Assembly (NCBI RefSeq): GCF_001939735.1
Contig: NZ_MJIL01000075.1
Location: 114,792 to 178,791, forward strand
Direction: 5' to 3'
Origin: Photobacterium proteolyticum
GTDB taxonomy: Bacteria; Pseudomonadota; Gammaproteobacteria; Enterobacterales; Vibrionaceae
Length of the DNA stretch: 64,000 nucleotides
A program made the position numbers and the translations under genes. How positions within the stretch are numbered: position 1 is the stretch's first letter; every line of letters begins with the position of its first letter. The notes below the pieces were generated by a model. The model saw nothing but the letters and a program-made list of their open reading frames with translations. It did no database searches and had not been told where the DNA came from. This document shows positions 1 through 8,019 of this stretch, one piece after another.

Positions 1-88
1 CACTGTTGCTGTCAGACATCACAAATGACTGTTGGGCACATCCACTCATAAACATAGCCAGGCAAGCCGCTAAAATTACCTTTTTCAT
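1..88 (-). CDS. Bor-like small lipoprotein, N-terminal part (runs off the left edge)
   Basis: Only the first 29 codons are inside the window. Reading leftwards from the ATG at 88 gives a lysine-start signal peptide, MKKVILAACLAMFMSGC, with a lipobox (M-S-G-C) followed by AQQSF. That is the pattern of the Bor/Iss serum-resistance lipoprotein family (lambda Bor reads GCAQQTF at the same place). A GGTGA ribosome site lies a few bases upstream of the ATG. The protein is expected to be lipidated and anchored in the outer membrane. The rest of the gene is outside the window, so family membership rests on the first ~22 residues only. Confidence 0.6.
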   Translation of the reverse strand, partial: MKKVILAACLAMFMSGCAQQSFVMSDSNS

Positions 89-316
89 ATTCACCAAACT
101 GATTCAAATAACAAAAAAGGCATTAGAACATATGAAAAAAGCGAAAACGATATGGCCACCTTATCGATACCAGCCACACAACGACAAAATGAGTAGAGCC
201 CCCATGAAAAATGATTATTTTTATCATTAATATCAATGATTAAGTGTTTTATTACCTCATTTGTATCCGTCTGTATGACATTGTATCTATGCGTCCAGAG
301 AACCATGGACTTACAA

Positions 317-835
317 CTATCTTGATTTCTGGCGGATTCTCTCAATTTCCTCACTGTCGATATTGAGAGATTCCAAAAACTCCTGATGTGCCTCCGGGGC
401 CATTTTCTCGAACTGTATGTGCCAGTTCGTCATGTCCTGTTCATTCAAGCCAGCCATCCGCATGATCTCGACCCAACGCTCCTTCGTCATCATGTTCTGT
501 TCAAGCAGTACCGGTTGCTCCAGCAGCATCACGATGGCTTTTTGCTGCTGACGCAGGGTCTGAATTTCCTGCTCCAGCGCGTTAAATTGGTTACGTAGGG
601 TCTGTTCCGACTTGATATCGTCATGCGGCTCTATCAGCGGAGCAATTTCTTTTACCGGCAGGCCGAAAGAGCGATAGGAAAGGATCGTCTGCAACCGTTG
701 CACCTCTTCCTTTCCGTACCAGCGATAGCCGTTCTCCGAACGACTTGTCGGTTTAAGTAAACCGACTCGTTCGTAATACAAGACCGTTGTACGTGAAATA
801 TTGCAGGCTTTCGCCAATTGCGTCACTGTCAGCAT
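317..835 (-). CDS. MerR-family transcriptional regulator
   Basis: A 172-residue protein. Residues 1-70 are a MerR winged helix-turn-helix: MLTVTQLAKACNISRTTVLY, then the YYERVGLL segment and a GYRWY wing. A long helix (about residues 80-110) suits dimerisation. The remainder has no cysteine cluster, so it is probably not a metal sensor of the MerR/CueR type; a small-molecule or stress ligand is more likely. The gene starts 17 bp after the transporter stop, so the two are cotranscribed. The 19-bp-spacer promoter upstream of the transporter is exactly the architecture MerR proteins activate by untwisting DNA, which suggests autoregulation of the pair. Confidence 0.85.
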   Translation of the reverse strand: MLTVTQLAKACNISRTTVLYYERVGLLKPTSRSENGYRWYGKEEVQRLQTILSYRSFGLPVKEIAPLIEPHDDIKSEQTLRNQFNALEQEIQTLRQQQKAIVMLLEQPVLLEQNMMTKERWVEIMRMAGLNEQDMTNWHIQFEKMAPEAHQEFLESLNIDSEEIERIRQKSR

Positions 836-852
836 AGCTCCCCTCTTTATAC

Positions 853-1776
853 CTACTCAGCTTTAGTTTTTTTCTTAAATAGCATCGGTAACACGGCGCT
901 CATTACTATCACGATGGCTCCTATCATTGCCCATGCATCAGGCTTTTCAGCAAACAGCCAATACCCAAACAGTAAGGAGTAAATGATCTTGGTATATTCC
1001 ATATTGGCAATAACATTCGCCTCTCCATACTTGTAGGCGGTAACGCCAATCCATTGTGCGATGGATGATAGTACGCCAACACCAATCAGCAGAGCCAACT
1101 CATAACCACTTGGCCATTGCCATACCAGAATGCTTGGTATCAGAGCCATTAACCCAACAAAGATAGCCTGATAAGCCAGCAGCGTGATGCGCGGCTCGAC
1201 TTGGGCCACTTTCCTCACGCAGATGACGGCCACAGCCGCTCCCAGCGCAGCAATCAAGCCTAACAAGGTATATAACATCGACGTTTGCTCAAAGCTCGGT
1301 TGAACCACCAGCATCACACCGATAAAACCCACAACAATCGTAAACAGGCGCGTTGACGAGATAGCCTCAGCCAGAAAAAGCCGCGAGATACAGGCCACGA
1401 ACAGCACCTGAGTAAAACCAAGCGCAGTAGCGTCGGCAAGCGGAATATTGCTGACCGTCAGAAACCCGAGATACAGTGCAACGAACGCGCCCAGGATACG
1501 AAATGTATGTAATTTAAGGCGCTTCGGCTTCAGCAGCACTTCAAGGTTGCCAACTATCGCAGGCATCAGCAAGCTCAGAAACACCAACTGCCGGAACAGC
1601 AATATCTGAAACAAATCAATTGAGTCACTCAATACCCTGACCAGCACGCCAACCACTGTAAACAATGCTGTCGAAAGCAATGCGAGTGATACCCCCTTTA
1701 GGGTTGGTGGCATTTTGAGTAAAAAAGCGATGACAGGATGAGCAATAGGAACGCGCTTAGCAATTATCGACACCAT
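853..1776 (-). CDS. EamA/DMT-family membrane transporter
   Basis: A 307-residue, strongly hydrophobic protein with about ten predicted transmembrane helices arranged as two EamA repeats, the usual length and layout of the drug/metabolite transporter superfamily. The start at 1776 is supported by an AGAGG ribosome site eight bases upstream; an internal ATG (MPPTLKG, residue 22) is the alternative. It is the first gene of a two-gene operon with the MerR regulator, which suggests that the regulator responds to whatever this permease exports or imports. Substrate cannot be told from sequence. Confidence 0.85.
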   Translation of the reverse strand: MVSIIAKRVPIAHPVIAFLLKMPPTLKGVSLALLSTALFTVVGVLVRVLSDSIDLFQILLFRQLVFLSLLMPAIVGNLEVLLKPKRLKLHTFRILGAFVALYLGFLTVSNIPLADATALGFTQVLFVACISRLFLAEAISSTRLFTIVVGFIGVMLVVQPSFEQTSMLYTLLGLIAALGAAVAVICVRKVAQVEPRITLLAYQAIFVGLMALIPSILVWQWPSGYELALLIGVGVLSSIAQWIGVTAYKYGEANVIANMEYTKIIYSLLFGYWLFAEKPDAWAMIGAIVIVMSAVLPMLFKKKTKAE

Positions 1777-1807
1777 TATTTTACCTCTCTTGGTTCAACA
1801 AGCAGAG

Positions 1808-1838
1808 AGGGTAAAGCCTACACCTGTAGACAGGTCAA
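1808..1838 (-). promoter_or_regulatory. MerR-type promoter with 19-bp spacer and central dyad
   Basis: On the minus strand TTGACC (1838-1833) and TACCCT (1813-1808) are separated by exactly 19 bp, the overlong spacing diagnostic of MerR-activated promoters. The spacer carries the dyad CTACA-CC-TGTAG (1818-1829), the expected place for the regulator's operator. It sits about 30 bp before the EamA transporter start. Confidence 0.7.
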
Positions 1839-1888
1839 TCATCACCAGAGAGAGGAATAGATAAGCAACTCGTCAATCATTTTACTCA

Positions 1889-1917
1889 AAGCCCCCGGGA
1901 TATTGCCATGGGGGCTT
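1889..1917. terminator. Bidirectional hairpin terminator after the DUF952 gene
   Basis: An inverted repeat of AAGCCCCC and GGGGGCTT with a 13-base loop lies just past the stop of the DUF952 gene. There is a short T-rich stretch on the minus-strand side, but no long uridine tract. Confidence 0.5.
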
Positions 1918-1931
1918 AACAGCATGTTGAG

Positions 1932-2291
1932 TTATAAGTGAAACGGCACTTCTGTTTTGGTAAAGCCACCTTCACCGTCAATGGATAACGCATACAGTCG
2001 CTGAACAGCACTTGCATTAAGGGCACCGTACAAGTGGGGGTACAACTCACCGTCATCCTCGATGCCGGCCGGGGCTTCATCCACTACCTCAGCATGCAAC
2101 AGTGAGGGAGCTATTTCCAACAAATGGATCCCTGACGCTCCTTTAAAAAAGTGATTAATAATGAACGGTAGCTGGTGATCATAAGCAAGATGCACAAAAC
2201 CTTCTTGCTGGAGAGATTCGGGTTCGTAGGATGGGTTACTTCTCAATTGATTCAAACTATTATAATCAATCAAATGGTAGAGGTTCTTCAC
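1932..2291 (-). CDS. DUF952-family protein
   Basis: 119 residues, the usual size of the family. The features seen are the N-terminal YHLI, the FVHLAYDHQLP segment and the PHLYG motif near residue 86, which are the conserved landmarks of DUF952. Members have an ADP-ribosyltransferase-like fold, but no biochemical role is established that I can rely on. It is a single gene with a hairpin downstream. Confidence 0.75.
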   Translation of the reverse strand: MKNLYHLIDYNSLNQLRSNPSYEPESLQQEGFVHLAYDHQLPFIINHFFKGASGIHLLEIAPSLLHAEVVDEAPAGIEDDGELYPHLYGALNASAVQRLYALSIDGEGGFTKTEVPFHL

Positions 2292-2362
2292 AAATACTCG
2301 TCTTTTATTCTTATACCCAAACCATCTTACCTATCATCTTCGATTTATCCAACTGAGGTGAC

Positions 2363-2905
2363 CTACAGTTTAAGCGCATAAATGCCCAACCGCTGATCTT
2401 TATTCGGTATATCCATGTTGTTACCAACATACTTGACCAACTTGGCGCCAGCCCGCTCAACGACCCTGATACTTGCCTCATTACTTTCAAGACAGTGAAA
2501 CTCGACAGTATCCACCGTTGTGGATGATGACAAATACGGCAGAATCACGTTAAGAACCTGGTTAATGATGCGGTGGCCACGTACAGCAGTAGAAAGCCAG
2601 TAACCTAACTCTGAAACCTTGGTGACAGGGTCAATATACTTAATCCCGAATACGCCGCTAAAGGCGCCATCATAATAAATCGCAAACCACTGTGAGCCGT
2701 ATAACTTCCCTTTTTTACGCGCATTAATGTAGCTCCTGGCTCCGGCCATATCGGTCAGTGTATCAGTCCATGGCATATAAACAGAAAGATCGTCTCGGCT
2801 GGTATTCACTGTTTCCAGTAGCTCTTTGGCATGAAACTGCGTAAGAGCCTGAAGGGAAATAGACTCTGATATTTCAAGTTCCATGAGATGTTTAGCTTTA
2901 TCCAT
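2363..2905 (-). CDS. GNAT-family N-acetyltransferase, RimJ/RimL-like
   Basis: A 180-residue acetyltransferase resembling RimL/SpeG-type enzymes: a MPWTDTLTD segment, a central beta-bulge strand (SGVFGIKYIDP), ELGYWLS and a C-terminal EFHCLESNEASIRVVERAGA typical of N-terminal alanine/serine acetylases. The reading frame is open further upstream to 3013, but the ATG at 2905 has a GAAAGG ribosome site and begins where the family begins, so the upstream 36 residues are probably not translated. Acceptor substrate unknown. Confidence 0.8.
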   Translation of the reverse strand: MDKAKHLMELEISESISLQALTQFHAKELLETVNTSRDDLSVYMPWTDTLTDMAGARSYINARKKGKLYGSQWFAIYYDGAFSGVFGIKYIDPVTKVSELGYWLSTAVRGHRIINQVLNVILPYLSSSTTVDTVEFHCLESNEASIRVVERAGAKLVKYVGNNMDIPNKDQRLGIYALKL

Positions 2906-3080
2906 AATATTTAGGCCTTTCAGAGAGCACAAAGCATCAGGTATGACGACGAGTCGGCGCTTCAATCTAGAAAACATTGTAATAGGCCGACACTGAGATA
3001 TGCAACCAAGCACAGTTTAGAAGAAAATAGCTGCGAATAGACAAAACTCTCCCCTAAGCTGCATATATGCTCATCTGGTC

Positions 3081-3497
3081 TTACTTTTTAGGCTCTATAA
3101 ATTTGGCTGACGCCCTTGCCAAAACTTGCTGTCCTTGGGTGACTTGCGCCTCCAGTTGGTAAATGCCTCTTCTAGACCCGACAAGATCAGCTGTTACCAT
3201 AACTTGTTGTCCGGTGCAGACCGGGGAAATAAAGCGAACTTTCAGCTCGGCAGTCAACGCCTGAACACCGTGCGCAAACAAGCAGTGTGTCATCGCCGCA
3301 TCCAGCAAGGTGCTGGTCATTCCTCCGTGTAACAGCCCATCATACCCCTGATGGCGAGCTGTTACCTGAAACGGGGCCGTTACTTTCCCTTTGCTATCCT
3401 GACTAAACGTTAACTGTAATGAATCAGGTGTATTGTCAACGGGTCCGCAAACCATGCAGTGATTATGAGCTTGTTTCGTAAGCTGATATGAAGTCAT
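3081..3497 (-). CDS. PaaI-like hotdog-fold thioesterase
   Basis: 138 residues, one hotdog domain. The helix motif HGGMTSTLLDAAM (about residues 57-69) is the PaaI/4HBT signature, and the following strand AELKVRFISPV is typical. The N-terminal CMVCGP segment is a variant seen in many stand-alone members. Such enzymes hydrolyse acyl-CoA thioesters; the actual acyl group cannot be assigned. It lies 21 bp downstream of the NifX-like gene on the same strand and may be cotranscribed with it. Confidence 0.8.
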   Translation of the reverse strand: MTSYQLTKQAHNHCMVCGPVDNTPDSLQLTFSQDSKGKVTAPFQVTARHQGYDGLLHGGMTSTLLDAAMTHCLFAHGVQALTAELKVRFISPVCTGQQVMVTADLVGSRRGIYQLEAQVTQGQQVLARASAKFIEPKK

Positions 3498-3517
3498 AGG
3501 AACGCCACTATCATCTA

Positions 3518-4075
3518 TTAACAGGTATGATTGTGACAGCAGTGATGGCTCTTCGGCCCACCATGCTCTCCTCGTCCTTGTCCACCACGTCCATGTTTAA
3601 CTGGTCCTTGCTTGCCTTGTCCATGCCTCTTGCCACAGCCTTTACCGTGACCATGTCCTTGTCCTTGGCCATGGCTATGACCTTGGCTGTGGCACCGACG
3701 TTCCGCATGACGGCAACCATTATGGTTAGGGGAAGGGCGCCCCTGATCAGCTTCAGTCAGAGAAAATAGCCCCGCCGTTTCTGAGCTGACAAGCTCTTGT
3801 GCACTTCGGCGACCGGAATCGGTTTGAGTGACCGACAGTTGGTGCGAAAGCAACTTACCTAACATTTTTTGACCAATATTACGCACTACGACACGCTCAG
3901 CATGATGCTGGAGCAACAGCTTCAGCAACGCTTTTTTACCTGCACAATGGGCAGCTAGAGCCGGGTTTTCATGTCGGCTGACTTCTACGCCTTGCTCATT
4001 AATAAACAGAAAATGCTCAGCCTTAGAAAAGTGGCTGGCGATGTGATCATCATTCATCGGAATTGCCGTGATCAT
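3518..4075 (-). CDS. NifX/NifB-like cofactor-binding domain protein with His/Gly/Cys-rich tail
   Basis: 185 residues. Residues 1-105 match the dinitrogenase iron-molybdenum cofactor domain (NifX/NafY/MTH1175 type): MITAIPMNDDHIASHFSKAE, then CAGKKALLKLLLQHHAERVVVRNIGQ. From about residue 115 the protein becomes a low-complexity tail rich in H, G, Q, K and R and ending in HHCCHNHTC. No nitrogenase gene is nearby, so this is the stand-alone class whose role is unclear; metal or metal-sulfur cluster carriage is plausible and the tail looks like a metal sink. An AAGGAG ribosome site precedes the ATG. Two TGGCATATGCCA palindromes lie upstream. Confidence 0.75.
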   Translation of the reverse strand: MITAIPMNDDHIASHFSKAEHFLFINEQGVEVSRHENPALAAHCAGKKALLKLLLQHHAERVVVRNIGQKMLGKLLSHQLSVTQTDSGRRSAQELVSSETAGLFSLTEADQGRPSPNHNGCRHAERRCHSQGHSHGQGQGHGHGKGCGKRHGQGKQGPVKHGRGGQGRGEHGGPKSHHCCHNHTC

Positions 4076-4141
4076 GATTTATGACTCCTTTTTATTGTCA
4101 CTTTGCTTTGTGAAATCCTTGCCATAAGTACTTTTTGTTTT

Positions 4142-4187
4142 TGGCATATGCCATTTATACGCCTGGTTTCTGGCATATGCCAGAAAC
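4142..4187. promoter_or_regulatory. Twin TGGCATATGCCA palindromes, probable operator pair
   Basis: Two perfect copies of the 12-bp palindrome TGGCATATGCCA lie at 4142-4153 and 4171-4182, centres 29 bp apart. The second extends to a perfect 22-bp palindrome (4166-4187). They sit 67-112 bp upstream of the NifX-like start and in no credible gene. Repeated perfect dyads in a promoter region are what a dimeric regulator binds; the regulator is not in the window. Confidence 0.7.
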
Positions 4188-4324
4188 TTTTGTGTGACAA
4201 TTGAGGTAAATCAATTATTGCATGATCTATTTTATAGCGAGAGGTTGTGGCTAACGCCGAGAAGAAAGTGTCAGCCAATACACCGATTGGCTGGACTTCA
4301 TATGAATTGTATTTGGCCTGAAAG

Positions 4325-4972
4325 CTAGGCCATCAGTAAACGAGTGACATCACCAAGGTTGTCCAGCACCGCATGGGCTCTCTCTGCAACATCATCGCTG
4401 GGCTGCAACAAATCCGGGATCATCACCGCCTTGCAACCGGCATCCAACCCGGCCCGCATACCATTATTGGAGTCTTCCAGTACCAGACAGGCTGCTGGTG
4501 CTATGTCCAGTTGCTCTGATGCCATTCGGTAGCAGTCAGGGTGGGGCTTGCCATTGACGACATCTTCCGAGGTGATCACCGCATCAAACTGCGCCAGATA
4601 GTCAGAACCATTAAAATGGTGTTTAACCTCAGCCAATGCTGATGACGTTACCAGCGCACATTTAAGCCCTTTCTTTTTCAGATCTCCGAACAACACGTCA
4701 AAACCGGGCTTATAGGCAACGCCTTGCGCTCTTCGGGTATGAAAATCACTGTTGCGAACACGTTTGAAGCGTTCAAGATCAAGCTTGTCACCAAACTTGG
4801 CGACCACACGGCGTTCACACTCGGCATCTTGGACACCAATAAATGTTCGGTAGAAGTCGTCATCCAACACCAGCCCCTGCTCACTGGCAGCAAGTTGCCA
4901 GCTCACTTTATAAAGCCCCTCGGTGTCAAAGATCAGCCCATCCATATCGAACAGTACAGCTTGTATTTCCAT
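4325..4972 (-). CDS. HAD-superfamily phosphatase/phosphomutase (beta-phosphoglucomutase-like)
   Basis: 215 residues. Motif I is FDMDGLIFDTEG with the nucleophile aspartate at about residue 8, motif II is VTSSA near residue 107, and motif III/IV is ASEQL...LVLEDSNNGMRAG near residues 160-172. A four-helix cap separates motif I from motif II, which is the layout of the beta-phosphoglucomutase/YcjU/YieH group acting on sugar or nucleotide phosphates. The ATG at 4972 has GGAG at the right distance; an in-frame ATG at 4987 is less well placed. Substrate not determinable. Confidence 0.8.
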   Translation of the reverse strand: MEIQAVLFDMDGLIFDTEGLYKVSWQLAASEQGLVLDDDFYRTFIGVQDAECERRVVAKFGDKLDLERFKRVRNSDFHTRRAQGVAYKPGFDVLFGDLKKKGLKCALVTSSALAEVKHHFNGSDYLAQFDAVITSEDVVNGKPHPDCYRMASEQLDIAPAACLVLEDSNNGMRAGLDAGCKAVMIPDLLQPSDDVAERAHAVLDNLGDVTRLLMA

Positions 4973-5041
4973 GTTCTCTCCATGCATTATCCACTAAATT
5001 AAAATGCAAAACCTTGCATATTAACAACACAGACTACCGAT

Positions 5042-5512
5042 TTATTGATATTGGGCGGCGGTAATAAACTCACCAAACGTCTCGCACCACACAATCACCG
5101 TCGTATACTGAGCAGGATCGATAGACGAGTCCAGCGGTACCATAAAGCTCGAGAAGGTTTTCACTTCACCCACCTTGACCATACTGGATTTCAACCGATT
5201 GAAATCGGCTTCCGTTTCAACAAACTGCGGCGACAAATACAGCTTATAATCCGGCCCCGGTGCCAATTCGCCCTGGAACGAAATCACATCAGAACTAATA
5301 GAAACTCGGCCTTCCCCCCAGTGTAAAAAATCGCTGTCAGCTAAATCACGGCGGAACTCGCCGCTAAACTGGGCACTTTGCGCCGCCTGCTGTACCTCGC
5401 CCGAAGAAGGACTATCTGGGGCTATCAGAATAGGTAAGGCATAAATCCCAGCGGCAAAGCCGACCGCCAGCATAGCCAAATGGCTTAGCAACAACCCTAT
5501 TGCTTTTATCAT
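5042..5512 (-). CDS. DM13-domain membrane-anchored protein
   Basis: 156 residues. An N-terminal hydrophobic segment (residues 5-30) is a signal anchor. Residues 48-155 fit the DM13 domain: FSGEFRRDLADSDFLHWGEG, GPDYKLYLSP, and the C-terminal VIVWCETFGEFITAAQ containing the conserved cysteine. DM13 domains are thought to take part in electron transfer or redox reactions at the cell surface; that role is from family literature, not from this sequence. It stands alone between the HAD phosphatase and a LysR regulator. Confidence 0.75.
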   Translation of the reverse strand: MIKAIGLLLSHLAMLAVGFAAGIYALPILIAPDSPSSGEVQQAAQSAQFSGEFRRDLADSDFLHWGEGRVSISSDVISFQGELAPGPDYKLYLSPQFVETEADFNRLKSSMVKVGEVKTFSSFMVPLDSSIDPAQYTTVIVWCETFGEFITAAQYQ

Positions 5513-5592
5513 AATATTCGCTTTCTCTGCATGGTAACTGTCTAATGACTATAACAAATCACAGATATTAACCAATACTGCTTTCGCCTGAA

Positions 5593-6474
5593 TCAGTGGC
5601 CGAAAGCAGCCCGTAATGCCTCGACAATCGCTTCGCGGACCGGGCCGCTTTGCTGACGGCGGGTCGTCACCAAATCAATAGTATTCATCCAGCCATTGGG
5701 CTCATACTCGATATTCAGTGCCTTCAAAGTTCCCGCTTCAATCGAGACGGCAGCCAGTTGCTCCGGCACAATCGTCCAGCCTACACCCTGCTCGGCCAGT
5801 GCCAGCAATATTTGATGGGAGCTGGCATACCAAACCTGGGTACTGATGGCATAGCTGAACCACAATTCTTTACCGCTCGCCGAGCGCTGCACCAGCTGTC
5901 GATAATTGCGTAGATCGGTATCTCTGACACTCGGCAACTCGGCCAAAGGATGGGAAGGCGATGAAACGGTAATAAAGTGGTTATAGCCAAGCGTGACAAA
6001 ATCAATATCGTCTTGCATGCTGCCATCGGCATAGACCACACCGATATGGGCTTGGCCCTCGCTGACCATTTGCTTGATATCACATGTCGAGGCCGCCGTG
6101 ATATCGATATTGGTCATAGGAAAACGCTCTGCCAGCTCACCCAGTTTGCCAAGTAGCTCAGTGCCGATCAGACTCTCCTCGACCGCCAGCACCAGTTCAT
6201 GCTCATACCGTGCCTCAAGCGCGGCCACCTTCTGATCAAAATGCAACTGCTGCAGGAGGATCGACCTGGCAATAGGCAACAATGCCTTTCCCTCGGGAGT
6301 CAGCACCGGCGTATTTCCGCTTCGGTCAAAAAGTTGCTGATTGAGGGTAATTTCCAGATTCGACACTGATTGGCTCACGCCTGACTGAGCACGTTTCAAC
6401 TTGCGGGCGGCAGCAGAAAAAGAACCATGCTCACAGACCGATACAAAAATCTTCAGCTGTTCAAAGCTATACAT
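5593..6474 (-). CDS. LysR-family transcriptional regulator
   Basis: About 293 residues. The N-terminal helix-turn-helix is clear (FEQLKIFVSVCEHGSFSAAA, followed by RAQSGVSQSVSNLE), then a two-lobed periplasmic-binding-like effector domain. The frame is open upstream to a TTG at 6504 with an ATG at 6495, but the ATG at 6474 gives the standard LysR start a few residues before the first helix. It is the last gene before a 260-bp gap to the divergent tyrS; the target is not evident from neighbours. Confidence 0.85.
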   Translation of the reverse strand: MYSFEQLKIFVSVCEHGSFSAAARKLKRAQSGVSQSVSNLEITLNQQLFDRSGNTPVLTPEGKALLPIARSILLQQLHFDQKVAALEARYEHELVLAVEESLIGTELLGKLGELAERFPMTNIDITAASTCDIKQMVSEGQAHIGVVYADGSMQDDIDFVTLGYNHFITVSSPSHPLAELPSVRDTDLRNYRQLVQRSASGKELWFSYAISTQVWYASSHQILLALAEQGVGWTIVPEQLAAVSIEAGTLKALNIEYEPNGWMNTIDLVTTRRQQSGPVREAIVEALRAAFGH

Positions 6475-6764
6475 CACAGATTTACTCGTTTTCATCACCG
6501 TCAAGCAAGCCTATCACAGTTCGTGATAACTGCTAACTTTCCGCATTGTCCATCGTCATTATGATGATTACTAACAAACACCCTCGATATTTATCAAAAA
6601 GCCGTTAAATCAAACTCAGAAATGAGATAAACCCTGTCAAATAAAGTGGTAACAGCCGTAAGAGATAGCGAGATTAATATCAGACACTGCGATAGCACGA
6701 CTGATTCTGTGCGCCATGAAATTCGTCATGCCAGCCTCCCATACTAAGTCCATAAGGAACATTC

Positions 6765-7958
6765 ATGCCTTCACTGCAACAAGCACTCGACATTATCAAA
6801 CGCGGTACCAATGACATCATTCCCAAAGAAGAACTGGCCGATAAGCTTGGCGACAACCGACCATTGCACGTTAAACTGGGCGCCGATCCGACCGCACCGG
6901 ATATCCACCTAGGCCATACGGTGATCCTCAACAAACTCCGTCAGTTTCAGGATCTCGGCCATCATATTACCTTCCTAATCGGCGACTTTACCGGCCGTAT
7001 CGGTGATCCTTCAGGTAAAAACACCACCCGCCCGCCACTGACGACCGAGCAGGTGCTGGCCAATGCCGAAACCTACCAGCAGCAGGTATTTAAAATCCTT
7101 GATCCTGAAAAAACGACCATAGAATTCAACTCACGCTGGCTATCCCAGCTCGGCGCCGAAGGTATGTTGAAGCTATCCGCCTGCCAGACAGTGGCCCGAA
7201 TGCTGGAACGGGAAGATTTCAAACAACGCTTCGCTGCACATCAGACCATCGGCATCCACGAGTTCATCTATCCGCTGCTACAAGCTTACGACTCGGTCGA
7301 ACTAAAAGCAGACATCGAACTGGGCGGCACCGACCAGACTTTTAACCTGCTGATGGGACGCGAGCTGCAAAAACATCATGGAATGTCGCCTCAAGTGGTG
7401 ATATTAATGCCGTTGTTGATTGGTCTTGATGGGGTCAAAAAGATGTCGAAATCGGCCAACAACTATATTGGTGTTAACGAGTCACCCGACAGTATGTACG
7501 GCAAACTGATGTCGATTTCCGACACCCTAATGTGGAACTACTTTGAGCTGCTGTCTTTCAGATCACTCAAAGAGATCAGCCAGCTAAAAGCTGATATTCA
7601 GACAGGCAGAAACCCGAAGGAGATCAAGATACTTTTAGCCAAAGAGTTAGTGGCCCGCTTTCACACTCAGCAGGACGCCGATCTCGCCGAACAGGCCTTC
7701 GAACAACGATTTAAACACAATGTCATGCCCGATGATCTGGCAACTATCGAATTACAGCACGGACTGGCAATTCCCAATGTGCTCAAAGAGGCGGGGCTGG
7801 TAGCTTCAACATCCGAGGCAATACGGTTGATCCGCCAGGGGGCTGTTAAGATTGAAGGTCAGAAAATGACGGATACTCAGCTCATTCCCAAAGAGGGCAC
7901 CGAGATGTATCAGGTAGGGAAGCGACGTTTTGCCCGGATTTGTCTAGAGAGCCATTAA
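6765..7958 (+). CDS. tyrS: Tyrosyl-tRNA synthetase
   Basis: 397 residues; attaches tyrosine to tRNA-Tyr in the cytoplasm. Class I signatures are intact: HLGH at residues 48-51 and KMSKS at 226-230. A C-terminal S4-like RNA-binding domain follows (about 335-397). The KMSKS loop and length mark it as the second bacterial TyrRS subclass, distinct from the 424-residue E. coli enzyme with KFGKT. The start has AAGGAA upstream. It ends in a strong hairpin shared with the convergent pyrophosphatase gene. It is a core gene and helps place the organism in the gammaproteobacteria. Confidence 0.97.
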   Translation: MPSLQQALDIIKRGTNDIIPKEELADKLGDNRPLHVKLGADPTAPDIHLGHTVILNKLRQFQDLGHHITFLIGDFTGRIGDPSGKNTTRPPLTTEQVLANAETYQQQVFKILDPEKTTIEFNSRWLSQLGAEGMLKLSACQTVARMLEREDFKQRFAAHQTIGIHEFIYPLLQAYDSVELKADIELGGTDQTFNLLMGRELQKHHGMSPQVVILMPLLIGLDGVKKMSKSANNYIGVNESPDSMYGKLMSISDTLMWNYFELLSFRSLKEISQLKADIQTGRNPKEIKILLAKELVARFHTQQDADLAEQAFEQRFKHNVMPDDLATIELQHGLAIPNVLKEAGLVASTSEAIRLIRQGAVKIEGQKMTDTQLIPKEGTEMYQVGKRRFARICLESH

Positions 7959-7972
7959 AAGGGATAAGCAAA

Positions 7973-8000
7973 ATGGCCGCAGAGTCATTTCCGCGGCCAT
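7973..8000. terminator. Bidirectional terminator between tyrS and the pyrophosphatase gene
   Basis: Perfect 8-bp inverted repeat ATGGCCGC / GCGGCCAT with a 12-base loop, lying in the 61-bp gap between two convergent genes. Confidence 0.65.
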
Positions 8001-8019
8001 ATTAAGATGGTAAGTATAG

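Noticed and set aside
6..354. Two small frames (plus 6-230, minus 91-354) at the left end
   Set aside because: The plus frame lies across the Bor-like lipoprotein gene, and the minus frame overlaps the MerR gene's end; neither has family features.
3527..3769. 80-codon plus-strand frame opposite the His-rich tail
   Set aside because: It is the complement of the low-complexity histidine codons, not an independent gene.
4072..4278. 68-codon minus-strand frame upstream of the NifX-like gene
   Set aside because: It runs through both regulatory palindromes, has no ribosome site and no recognisable protein pattern.
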